A model generated the notes under the pieces. It was not told the origin of the DNA and did no database searches. It was given only the letters and a program-made list of their open reading frames with translations. Position numbers and translations under genes: made by a program. DNA of 64,000 nt from Allium sativum (Eukaryota; Streptophyta; Magnoliopsida; Asparagales; Amaryllidaceae): assembly GCA_030737875.1 (NCBI GenBank), contig CM060915.1:631968786-632032785 (forward strand), written 5' to 3'. Within the stretch, counting starts at the first letter, position 1; every line of letters begins with the position of its first letter. Positions 39,501-48,307 of the stretch are shown here, in pieces.

Positions 39501-40227
39501 TACCCCTGCTGAGAGGTCTTCGGAAGGTATCCCTACCTTTTCTCCTCAATTTGACAAGGCTATTTCTACCTTTCGCCACGTGATTGAACAATCGATGAAA
39601 GACCCATTGTTTTCGCCTGAGTTGATAACTGTTGCTTCTCATTCTGTAGGTGTTGAATCATCCGAAAAGACAGATGTAACTCAAGGTGCCACCGCTGGGG
39701 CAAAGCCCGCAGAAAAGGCCAAAAGAGGGGAAGACAAGGCTGCTTCTATAGACTTGGGAGAAGGAAGTGAGCCGACTAAGGCCACCACCCCCCATGATGA
39801 AGAAGTGATAGCAGCTTTAAGGGATGATGGCGGTGACGAGGGTCAGGAAGAAGAACCAGAAGTTGCAATAATCAGGGAGTCAAAAAGTGCTGATGACGTC
39901 ACCTTGGCTGCAATGAAGGCTGACCAAGACAAGCGCTTGCAATTAAAGGCCGAAGAACTAGACCCTGAGGCCCTCAAGCCCCTCGCAGTCGTGGATGCGG
40001 GATCAAGGTTAGTTGTTAAGCTCTCAACTAGATCTATTACAGAGGAACTCGCTAAAAAATCTTCTCTTGATTCCAGCGCTCCGCCCTCCGGGAAGAAGTC
40101 TACTGGCTCCAGCACCGCATCTTCAGGAAAAAAGAAGACAAAACGAATCTTGACGGAGGCTGAGAAAGAAGCTAAGGACGCGGAGAAAGCCGCCAAGAAA
40201 TCCAAGGCTCATTCAAAATCTAAATAG
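36536..40227 (+). CDS. Antisense accessory gene of the Tat element: Transposase_28-like, RS-rich, coiled-coil protein
   Basis: I reconstruct this as exons 36536-37292, 37370-37933 and 38051-40227, about 1,165 residues. Residues about 127-250 (exon 1) resemble the plant 'putative gypsy type transposon' family (Pfam Transposase_28): MAVTRLMCMVGAIPPFSPF, QLHPNSYAYLHTLY and FDDVHFFYNF match its usual layout. Exon 2 continues with FFERMHRLLNG and then an acidic linker. Exon 3 opens with an Arg/Ser-rich segment (residues about 442-560, SRSRSP and RSRERTPP), then a coiled coil (about 648-792) and a Lys-rich tail. The start at 36536 (MTMRPRRSSRLAERK) is preferred. An in-frame upstream start at 36362 would add a hydrophobic stretch that looks untranslated. 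It faces gag-pol tail to tail, as known for extra ORFs in Tat elements. A nuclear regulatory role is inference; biochemical function is unknown. Confidence 0.8.
37293..37369 (+). other. Intron 1 of the antisense gene (77 bp)
   Basis: Donor AA|GTAAAGC and acceptor TTTGTTTGCAG bound a 77-bp T-rich intron. Removing it fuses ...WTKS to DNPKQ through an ATC codon split 1+2. This corrects the frame change between the two open stretches and removes the TAA at 37310. Phase agreement at both ends makes it convincing. Confidence 0.85.
37934..38050 (+). other. Intron 2 of the antisense gene (117 bp)
   Basis: The acceptor is CTTATCGTGCAG ending at 38050. The preferred donor is CGG|GTTGGTT at 37934, which is phase 1 and restores a GGT codon. 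Phase-compatible alternatives exist at 37910 and 37916, so the exact donor is uncertain. Splicing removes the in-frame TAG at 37978. Confidence 0.65.
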
Positions 40228-40599
40228 TGGATTGCCTTGTATCGTTTTAGCATTTAGTGAACCAATAATTGCTGCTACAGCAGTAGCTCCTGCACTTTCT
40301 TTTTTTAGCTATTTTCCTGTACAAATTCATTCATTTGTAAATAAGAACAACTCATTTTTTGCAATGTTTGTTTGTTAGTAGTTCTGCATTTATGTAAAAA
40401 TGCATGTCTATAGTTATGAAACGAAGTTGTGGAGGGGGGAAATATGCGTATACATACGTATCCCCAGTCAATTCCCAAAAATTATTTAATGCTTAATCAA
40501 GCAATCTGAATGCTCCCGATCCTCTGACGGGATAGCACTTCCTGTGTCGTCAGTACCTGTCGTTTTTTCTGGCATTTCTTTTATACTCTCTCTCTTTCT

Positions 40600-40880
40600 T
40601 TTGAGAGTTAGAGTTTGAGCTCAGTCATCTATTTATTCCCCGGTCTTTCAACGGGGAAAGATTTCTTTCTCAGCGCTCAGTCGGAGACGCCTTTATACTC
40701 TTTTTCTCTCTGGAAAGTTAGAGTTAGGAGGAGAATTTCTTTTTCGACGCTCAGTCGGAGACGCTTTTATACTCTCTCTCTCTCTTTGGAGAGTTAGAGT
40801 TAGGGGGAGAATTTCTTTTTCAGCGCTCAGTCGGAGACGCTTTTATACTCTCTCTCTCTCTGGAGAGTTAGAGTTAAGAA
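40600..40880. repeat. Tandem array, 74-76 bp unit, about three copies
   Basis: GCTCAGTCGGAGACGC starts at 40675, 40749 and 40825. Each copy is followed by TTTATACTCT, a CT-rich run and GAGTTAG/AAGTTAG. A diverged partial copy precedes it at about 40590. Tandem arrays near the 3' end are common in Tat-lineage elements. Confidence 0.88.
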
Positions 40881-41054
40881 TGTCGCTTTCTCATTCTTTT
40901 ATGTCTTATCGCACAAATAGTCGTTGTGCTTCTTTTTATGTCTAAACTGTTTTCAACCTTTTTAGGCTGTGAGTTATCCTGTATCTTATAATCACCACAG
41001 AGTAACTGATAAATGTATATATGTAATGCATAAAAGTAAATAACACACAGTATT

Positions 41055-41061
41055 TTTATAG
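41055..41061 (-). promoter_or_regulatory. Third copy of the LTR TATA motif, internal to E
   Basis: The - strand reads GAACCACTATAAAAATA. Its + strand context TATAGTGGTTCGGC followed by GCCTACATCCACTT matches the LTR sites at 34423 and 47476, but lies outside the LTRs. If active it would transcribe leftward through the antisense gene. It may instead be a relic of another LTR. Confidence 0.5.
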
Positions 41062-41185
41062 TGGTTCGGCTAAGTCGTAGCCTACATCCACTTTATAGTT
41101 CTTTATTCATATCGTCAGATTTTCCCAAGGCAAGTCGTGCCTTATTACAGAGTTTATAAGAAAAATAACACAAAGTACAACATTT

Positions 41186-42703
41186 CTAATCCAAATATCG
41201 CATTAAGTGTTGGGCATTCCATGCTCTAGGGACTTCTTCGCCATCCACGGTCGTATACTTGAAGGTTCCTTTTTCAAGTTTCCGTTGAATGACAAAGGGT
41301 CCTTCCCATTTTGGACCAAGGTGAGGAAGGGATGGAAAGACTCTTTTTAGCACCAAATCTCCTGGTTCAAAAGTCCTGAGGCGAACTTTTTTGTCGTAAT
41401 AGCGTGCCATCTGACGCCGATGTCTTGCCGCACGCAAATCTGCTTTGTCCCTTTTCTCTTCGACTTCATCAAGAGACTCAAGTAAAAGTGCCCGATTTGT
41501 CATCGGGTCATAATATGTCACCCTGTGGGAACGAACTTCTAGTTCAACTGGAATTACAGCTTCTCAGCCAAAGGAGAGAGAGAAAGGGGTATGACCGGTG
41601 GCCGTTTTAAATGTTGTTCGATATGCCCACAAAGCTAGGGGCAATTCATCAACCCACTTTGCCTTTGCACGCTCTAATCGTTTCTTGAGGATGGATTTTA
41701 TTACTTTGTTTATTGCCTCTACTTGTCCATTCGATTGCGGATAGGCAACTGCAGTATATCGTTTGTCTATCTTATACTTCTGGCAGAAATTTCTGAATTC
41801 AGTACTATCAAATTGGGTTCCGTTGTCAGTTATAATCGTCCTTGGGATCCCAAACCGGCATATGATATTTCTGACCACAAAACTTATCACCTTTCTTGCC
41901 GTGATCTTGGTGAGGGGCTCAGCTTCCACCCACTTCGTAAAATAGTCCACGGCCACTATTGCATACTTAGCTCCTCCTTTAGCAATTGGTAGAACTCCAA
42001 TGATATCAATTCCCCATGTGGCAAATGGCCAAGGACTCACCATTGATTTAAGTTGGGTTGACGGTGCCCTGGGGATTTTGGCGAATCTCTGGCACTTATC
42101 GCAGCATCGTGAATAACCAGCTGCATCTTTATTAATTGTAGGCCAGAAGTATCCGTATCGCAATATCTTCTTTGCTAAAGTTTGACCTCCTGTATGATCT
42201 CCACACTCACCTTCGTGTACTTCTCTTAGTACACGCTTGATGTCGTCGTGTGCTATATATCGTAACAGGGGCATAGAAAATCCTTGCCTATAAAGAGTAT
42301 CATCTTGTATGACATATCTGGTAGCTTTGCGAACTACAGCTCTTTTCTCACTCTTCTTTGATGGGAGTGTCCCATTCTTAAGGAAATTCTTAATTGGAGT
42401 CATCCACGACTCCTTCTCTGGTTCTGCTTCAAAAGCGAATTCAATTTCCATTGACTCAAAGCTTGGCGATTCCAATGTTTCAATTGGAATTATTTCAGTC
42501 TCTTCTGGATTGTCAGAACTAGCCAGCTTTGCCAGCCTATCCGCTTTCTGGTTTTCAACTCTGGGAATGTGTGTTATGTTGTACCGCTCTAAGCTATTCA
42601 ATAGCTCTTTCACTTTCTTGAGGTAGGCAATAAGTCGAGGTCCTCGAGCCACAAATTCCTCTCGCACTTGGCAAACAACAATTTTAGAATCACAGAATAT
42701 ATC
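41186..42703 (-). pseudogene. Integrase part of pol, element E
   Basis: This continues in frame after a TAA at 42704-42706 that falls at the end of the second RNase H. The integrase zinc-binding part (HEGECGDH ... CDKC) is followed by a DDE core with DIIGVLPIAKGG, TDNGTQFDS and SNGQVEAINK, and by PFSLSFG. A TGA at 41564-41566 then interrupts the frame before EAVIPVE. The C-terminal part continues to 41186 (FEPGDLVLKRVF ... WNAQHLMRYLD), matching the usual end of Tat integrases. No frameshift is present, so the protein is broken only by stop codons. Confidence 0.88.
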
Positions 42704-44287
42704 TTACATTTTTACTCCGAGGTCTTTAGCAAGCTTCAGCCCGGCAATCAGGGCTTCATATTCAGAGTCATTGTTAGTCGCCAAAAATTCTAATCGCAGG
42801 GCGTAATATAACGACCGTCCTTCGGGAGTGACTAAGACGATTCCAGCTCCGGACCTTCGGTCGTTCTTGGCTCCATCTGTATATAGTTTCCACGGATCTA
42901 TTTTTAACTCATCCTCGGACTTAACCACTCTATCATCGACTACCTCCTCCTCTGGAATGGTGAATTCCGCAATAAAGTCTGCTAGAGCTTGCCCCCTGAT
43001 TGACTTTCGTGGTTGAAAATTCAAATCAAACTGACTTAGTTCTATGTTCCATTTGATCAACCTTCCCGATGCTTCGGGTCTCTGCAACACCTGCCTTAAG
43101 GGCTGGTCGGTATATATGGTTATTGGATGAGCTTGGAAATAGTGACGAAGTTTTCGGGATGCGATCAAGAGGCTGTAAGCGAGCTTCTCAATTTTTGGGT
43201 AGTTGCGCTCTGCCGCTGCTAATTTCTTGCTTACATAATACAATGGCCTTTGTATTTTGTCTTCTTCTCGAACCAGGGCTGTGCTGACGGCGTGAGCCGA
43301 GGCTGCCAAGTAAACAAACAATTCTTCGTGATCTACGGGCTTTGATAAAATCGGCGGTTTCTCTAGTAGTTCCAATAGATTTCGAAAGGCCTCAACACAA
43401 TCCGGAGTCCACTCGAAGTTCTTCTTTCCTCTTTTAATCAAATCAAAAAACGGAACACATTTGTCTGTGGCTTTGGAGATGAATCTACTCAGCGCTGCTA
43501 CTTTCCCTGCAAGACTTTGGACGTCTTTAATTCTCCTCGGCTCTTCGATATTTCTAATCGCTGCTATCTGGCTAGGGTTGATTTCAATTCCTCGAGAACT
43601 CACAATGAAGCCAAGGAACTTTCCCGATGCCACTCCAAATGAGCATTTCAGAGGATTCAATTTCATCCGGTACTTTCGCAGGATACCAAACATTTCCGCC
43701 AAGTCTTGCGTATGGCTGGAGGACTGCTTCGATTTGACAAGCATATCATCCACATAAACTTCCATAGTTTTTCCTATTTGATTATAAAACATTCTGTTCA
43801 CCAGGCGCTGATAAGTAGCTCCAGCGTTTTTCAATCCGAATGGCATTACAAAATAACAATATAATCCCAAATTCGTAATGAAACTCGTTTGTTCTTGGTC
43901 TGGTACGTGCATAGGAATTTGGTTATATCCAGAATATGCGTCCATGAAAGAGAGAAGTTCATGACCTGCTGTCGAGTCTACAAGATGGTCAATCCTGGGA
44001 AGTGGGAAACTATCTTTTGGGCAAGCTTTGTTTAAATCTGAAAAGTCAATGCAAGTCCGCCACTTTCCGTTTGGCTTCTTTACTAAGACGGGATTCGATA
44101 TCCAGTCGGGATATGTCGAATCTCGAATAAATCTATTCTGCTTCAACTTCTCTACTTCCTCTTTGAGAGCAGCCGACCTCTCTGGGCCCAGCATGCGTCT
44201 CTTTTGCTTCACAGGCGGATGCTTCGGATTTACATTCAATTTGTGACTTATAACGGATGGCGATATCCCACACATGTCAGCATGGGT
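42704..44287 (-). pseudogene. Reverse transcriptase and two RNase H domains of pol, element E
   Basis: The RT has the expected blocks: CIDFSDLNKACPKD, FMDAYSGYNQI, VMPFGLKNAGATYQ and YVDD (43745-43756, the catalytic aspartates). A gypsy-type RNase H follows (VSKKLAAAERNY, IYTDQPLRQVL). Then comes a second, archaeal-like RNase H (LYTDGAKNDRRSGAGIVL ... ATNNDSEYEALIAGLKLA), diagnostic of the Tat lineage. The segment is bounded by a TAG at 44288-44290, where tryptophan is usual (DVFA*THADM), and a TAA at 42704-42706. Catalytic residues are otherwise present. Confidence 0.9.
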
Positions 44288-44521
44288 CTAGGCAAACACG
44301 TCTAAGTTTGCCTTCAAGAAGTCCGTTAGTTCTTTAGCTCGACGTGGATCCAATTGAGAACCAATCTTCAAAACTTTTGTCGGATCAGCTTTATCAATGG
44401 GAATTTCCACTGTCGCTTCATTAGGAGTTGCATTCCTAGCCTCTGGTTCCTCGTCTTTTCTGGGATCCAGGTCTTCGGGCGTTCCTTTGGGCAACTCCTT
44501 TGGGGTCAATCTCTCTAATTG
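44288..44521 (-). pseudogene. Linker between protease and RT of element E
   Basis: This stretch of about 78 codons begins just after a TAG at 44522-44524 and ends at the TAG at 44288. It includes the usual pre-RT phrase LDPRRAKELTDFLKANLDVFA. It has no start codon of its own, so translation would need readthrough. The stop before it is followed by CAA TTA. Confidence 0.7.
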
Positions 44522-45472
44522 CTATGCTGAGCCCCCCTTTAAGGGAGACGAGGCATCTTTACTCTCAACGTTAAGTCCTTTCATCAACATCTTTAATTCG
44601 GCCACGTAGCAGGCCCGTCCGGAAACTTGATCCCCTCTCATTACTCCAGTTCCGGCTTCGGTTGGGAACTTAAGTAACAAGCACCAAGGGGCGATACAAA
44701 CTCTGAATTCAGCAAGGGCAGGCCTCCCTAAAAATGCATTATAAGGCGAATCTACGTCCAATACTACGAACTGAAGCATCCGCACTCTTCTACGTTCTCC
44801 TTGCCCCAGGGTCACTGGCAACTCTATGTATCCCATGGGAGCTGTCGACGCCCCGTTGAAGCCTCTGATCCATCCTTCACATGGCTTCAAATCTTCAGAT
44901 TCAAGCTTCATCTGATCAAATGACTTCTTGAACAAAATATTAATAGAACTTCCGTTGTCTACTAATACCTTATGGACCAAGGCCGGTCCAATGGTTGTAG
45001 TAATAACCAACAGATCATCGGTGGGGGATTGGATCCCAGTATTGTCTCGACTACGAAATACCACGTCGTCAAACATGGTCTTCTGTTGTTTTATGGGGGT
45101 GATATCTTCCAAATCATCACCTTCATTCACGTCTAGATGCTTGGCAGCATTCACATATTGATCCATTGATCTGAAACTTCGGATTGCTGGGTGAGGTCCG
45201 CCTACTATGGAGTTGATAACGATTCCTTTACCTTTCTGCTGCACTGTAGGCTTGGGAGCAGGTAGAATCTGTTTTGGAGCCTGCTCTCCTTGCCCCCTGT
45301 CCCTCGGGGCAACCTTGTATTCATCCAACTTCCCTTCACGCAGCAGCTTCTCAATCACATCCCTCAGATGCCGACATTCATTGGTTGAATGCCCATGAGT
45401 TCCATGAAACAAACAAAATTTCCCTGTCGCCATTTCTTTCTCGGTCGAATCACGAGGTGGCGGTCTTTTGTA
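44522..45472 (-). pseudogene. Gag C-terminus and aspartic protease of element E
   Basis: This is in the same frame as gag, after the TAG at 45473-45475. It opens with a zinc-finger-like CLFHGTHGHSTNEC, as in Tat gag C-termini, and then the aspartic protease with LVDNGSSINIL (active-site DNGSS at 44945-44959). The protease C-terminal part YNAFLGRPALAEF is present. It ends at the TAG at 44522. Active-site residues look intact, so loss of function would come only from the flanking stops. Confidence 0.85.
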
Positions 45473-47248
45473 CTATAACACATTGTACGTATCTAGGTAA
45501 ATATTCTCCAGGGTGTCGTTCAATGGTGTGTAATTCTCGTAGTTCTGGAATCGGGGTCTTTTGTTAGGATCGCTTCCCCTATTTCTGTTTCTTCTGTTAC
45601 CGTTCGGATTACGGTTATTGTTGTTGTTACCCCCACTTCCAGTATTGCTGTTTCCACCCTTGTTTCCTACATTTACTTCAACCTTGCCAGAACTTTCCCC
45701 AGACTGCTTCACGGCGATATTACTCTGCACATTCTCCTTTGAAGCCGTCTCAGACTTTCTCTTTCGGTTTGCCCTGGCCTCCTCTCGCCTTAGATAAATA
45801 TCGGCTTTTTCATAGAATATCTCCCTTGTGGAGGGTGTTTTCCCAGAAAGGTAGTCTCCAAACTCAGATTCAGGATCGACTCCTTCCTTCAATGCCATCA
45901 GAATAGTGGGCTCATGCGGGTCACTGACCTCAGTTACAGCTTGGTTAAAACGGTCAAGATATGCCCTCAAAGACTCTCCTGGTGCCTGCTTGATTCTCGA
46001 TAATTCAATAACACTTTTGGACTTTCGGGCATGGAGTCGGAACTGGTTCATGAAACGCTCGCTTAGTTCCTTGTAATTCGAAATCGAACGAGGAGGAAGT
46101 CGGGTAAACCAGAACAGCGCCACATCTTCTAAGTAGATTGGGAATGCTTTGCACTTCACTTCATCAGGGGCAGCAGCAGCATTCATGAGCCACGAGTATC
46201 GCATCAAGTGTTGTCCCGGATCAGTCCTTCCGTTGTACTTGTCCATCTGTGGCAAGTTAAAGCGTCGGGGAAATTGGAGGTCGAGGATATCGTCGGTGAA
46301 GGGAGTATGGCTTCGCTCAATGCCATAATCTTCATTTGTATAGTTCCGGCTCTCGGACATGATCTGGCGAACCATTGCCTGCACATCAGCATTATTTAGG
46401 GGCCGCTCAGGCTCCCTGGCCCTAGTATCCGAGTTCCTTCTCGGCTCTTGTTCAGGAGATGCCCTTCTTCTTCGGGCTGCCTCTGCTCGATTCCGTTCCC
46501 TGCGCTCCCGGTCGATCTCGGGAGGAGGGGACTGGAGTCTTTGCCCCCGAGTGGGGTCGTTGTTTCCTTGCGCTCGTGCAATATCCTCACAAGATCCCAA
46601 AGATCCAAATGTCAGCTGCTCCACGTTCTGAGGTCGTTCGAGCGGCCTTCGTTCACGGGGCCGCTCTTCCTCGGAAGACGAAGATTGGTCCACTGGTGTA
46701 TGACGAACCGGTGATGGAGTTCTCTGTCGACGGAGTTCACTAATCTCCCGACTCATGAGCCTCATATTTTCCTGCATCATGAGATTAGTGCGCTCGTGAA
46801 CTTTCATAGCCTCCCTTGTGCTCTCAAGCATGTCAAGTAAGCGCGAGAAATCTCCTTGAGTGATGGGCGCAGATGGATTGACCTGATCACTAACCCTGGT
46901 GGCTGGAATCGGAGCATTCGTAGGGACTCGAGTAGAGGTTCCAGCTTCACCAAGCATCGGGTCGGATCGGTGGTAGGAGGTCGGGTCGGTTCGGAGCTGA
47001 GGAGCCAATTCGGATCGGTACGTGGCAAGCTGCTCGGGTCGGTTCAGATTGGGGGAATGCACTGCTTCAGAATCTCCTACCCGGATCGGATCGGAGCTTT
47101 CCCCCTGTTGGTGGCTCGGATTTCCTGCATTGGTTCTTCCTTCTGCTGAACTCTGCCCCCGAGACCTTGTTACAACCGCATTTTGCTGATCTTCGCCAGC
47201 TCCATTTCCTCGAACAGACTGAACTTCTTTTCCTTTTCCTTTGGCCAT
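45473..47248 (-). CDS. Gag of element E, 591 aa
   Basis: The start codon at 47248 lies about 120 bp after the primer site. An Arg/Ser/Pro-rich disordered N-terminal half of about 300 residues is followed by a retrotransposon gag (capsid-like) domain. Recognisable blocks are DLQFPRRFNLPQMDKYNG, WLMNAAAAPDEVKCKAFP, WFTRLPPRSISNYKEL and APGESLRAYLDRFNQAV. An Asn/Arg-rich nucleic-acid-binding stretch closes it. The N-terminal part overlaps DNA rich in TCGGATCGG motifs (46950-47110), so part of it is repeat-encoded. The frame is uninterrupted up to the TAG at 45473. The next codons stay in frame into the knuckle and protease. Confidence 0.9.
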   Translation of the reverse strand: MAKGKGKEVQSVRGNGAGEDQQNAVVTRSRGQSSAEGRTNAGNPSHQQGESSDPIRVGDSEAVHSPNLNRPEQLATYRSELAPQLRTDPTSYHRSDPMLGEAGTSTRVPTNAPIPATRVSDQVNPSAPITQGDFSRLLDMLESTREAMKVHERTNLMMQENMRLMSREISELRRQRTPSPVRHTPVDQSSSSEEERPRERRPLERPQNVEQLTFGSLGSCEDIARAQGNNDPTRGQRLQSPPPEIDRERRERNRAEAARRRRASPEQEPRRNSDTRAREPERPLNNADVQAMVRQIMSESRNYTNEDYGIERSHTPFTDDILDLQFPRRFNLPQMDKYNGRTDPGQHLMRYSWLMNAAAAPDEVKCKAFPIYLEDVALFWFTRLPPRSISNYKELSERFMNQFRLHARKSKSVIELSRIKQAPGESLRAYLDRFNQAVTEVSDPHEPTILMALKEGVDPESEFGDYLSGKTPSTREIFYEKADIYLRREEARANRKRKSETASKENVQSNIAVKQSGESSGKVEVNVGNKGGNSNTGSGGNNNNNRNPNGNRRNRNRGSDPNKRPRFQNYENYTPLNDTLENIYLDTYNVL

Positions 47249-47370
47249 GACTCTTTGACAATCACTTCAACAAATATAAAAGAGCGGAGAAACTTAAGGA
47301 TTAACTTCTTTGAACTCAACGGTCCAAAAAGTAGAATGAAATCCCGGAAAAAAAAGAATTTAGATGAGGT

Positions 47371-47390
47371 TTCTCAGTGAAAGCACCAAA
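47371..47390 (-). promoter_or_regulatory. Primer binding site of element E
   Basis: On the - strand TTTGGTGCTTTCACTGAG follows the 5' LTR end at 47392. It is not the initiator-Met site used by A, B and D. Similar GGTGCTTTCA sites occur in other Tat-group elements to my knowledge. I do not assign the tRNA. Confidence 0.75.
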
Positions 47391-47391
47391 A

Positions 47392-48307
47392 TGTTAGACC
47401 AAAAAGTGGTTCTAACACCCAAATTGATTAAAAGCAAAAATGAAATGAGATAAAAATAAAAATGAACACACAAGATTTATAGTGGTTCGACGAAGAAATG
47501 CCTACGTCCACTTGTTTTTCACTATTTTCAATGATTCAGTTGCAAATACAATGAAATTCTCACTAGATCCCTCTCACAACTCACTCACAATCTCTCAATT
47601 GTTTGAAAATAAATAATGAAAGAAGATTTGGATTTTCCGGGAGTGCTGGAATTCGAGTTATGAACGTAGTTGAACTCTCCAAGTACCAGAAAAAAGATCC
47701 TTTTCTTTGTCTCCAGACGGGGTATTTATAGGTGTGAATTTGCTCAAAACTCGATCCGGGTCGGGGCCACGTGTCGTCCATCCCATTAGCTTCGGGTTCG
47801 GATGAATTATTGTGTTGACAACGCATCAGAGTAATGAACGTTATGAGTAGGAACTGGTCACAGCCGATCCGGATATCCAGGCGCTTTTGCAGGAGAATGA
47901 TATGGAAAATGGGCTCGGATCGGAGACACATATATAAGGGGTTCGGATCGGGATACCCGATCCGACCCGGATTGGCTTGGTGGCAGCGCTCTCTCCTCTT
48001 TAATTTGCTTCGCTCTGATCTATTTCCGTGGCAAACAGGTGGCTTTCCGATCCAATTGAGATTATGTTGCCCTCCGATCCGAATAGATATGCCTTACCAA
48101 TTTCCTCAGCAGCAGTTCACCGATCCGAACAGAAGATTCTATCCGACCCGAACCGATACGTTGCTCTGACCTGACCCGAACGATTGCAGCTGCCTGATCG
48201 AGGCTGTAGCGTCTTCTCCGATCCGAACCGAAGTCTTCTAATTAAAAATGCTCTTCAATGTCTGATATCTTGACTTTGTGTTGCCTAGTTCACAAAGTAG
48301 GCTAACA
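47392..48307 (-). repeat. 5' LTR of element E (916 bp)
   Basis: This is nearly identical to 34339-35255. It contains the - strand CTATAAA box at 47476-47482, about 85-90 bp from the primer-site end. That puts most of the LTR upstream of the promoter, as expected for U3. It ends GTAGGCTAACA, followed by the target copy GATGC. Confidence 0.95.
47476..47482 (-). promoter_or_regulatory. TATA box candidate of element E
   Basis: CTATAAA on the - strand lies in the context CGAACCACTATAAATCTTG. The TATAGTGGTTCGGC...GCCTACGTCCACTT context is widespread in plant LTR promoters, which supports the assignment. It would start the genomic transcript toward gag. Confidence 0.6.

Larger units (their letters stand above)
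40228..41185. other. Intergenic region between the convergent antisense gene and pol of E
   Basis: About 960 bp hold the 3' ends of both oppositely directed genes. It contains a polypyrimidine-rich tandem array (40600-40880) and, at about 41040-41095, a copy of the LTR core-promoter motif. ORF 40615-40797 (+) is a translation of the array and not a gene. Confidence 0.7.
34339..48307 (-). mobile_element. Element E: Tat-lineage Ty3/gypsy retrotransposon with an antisense gene
   Basis: The LTRs at 34339-35255 and 47392-48307 (917 and 916 bp) differ at only about eight sites by eye, and the element is flanked by GATGC duplications. Order on the - strand: 5' LTR, primer site, gag, protease, RT, RNase H, a second archaeal-type RNase H, integrase, then a 6-kb tail that carries a gene on the other strand, purine tract and 3' LTR. 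Two RNase H domains and an accessory ORF between integrase and the 3' LTR are hallmarks of the Tat (Ogre/Retand-like) lineage. Length is 13,969 bp. It is the youngest insertion with coding capacity here. Confidence 0.95.
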
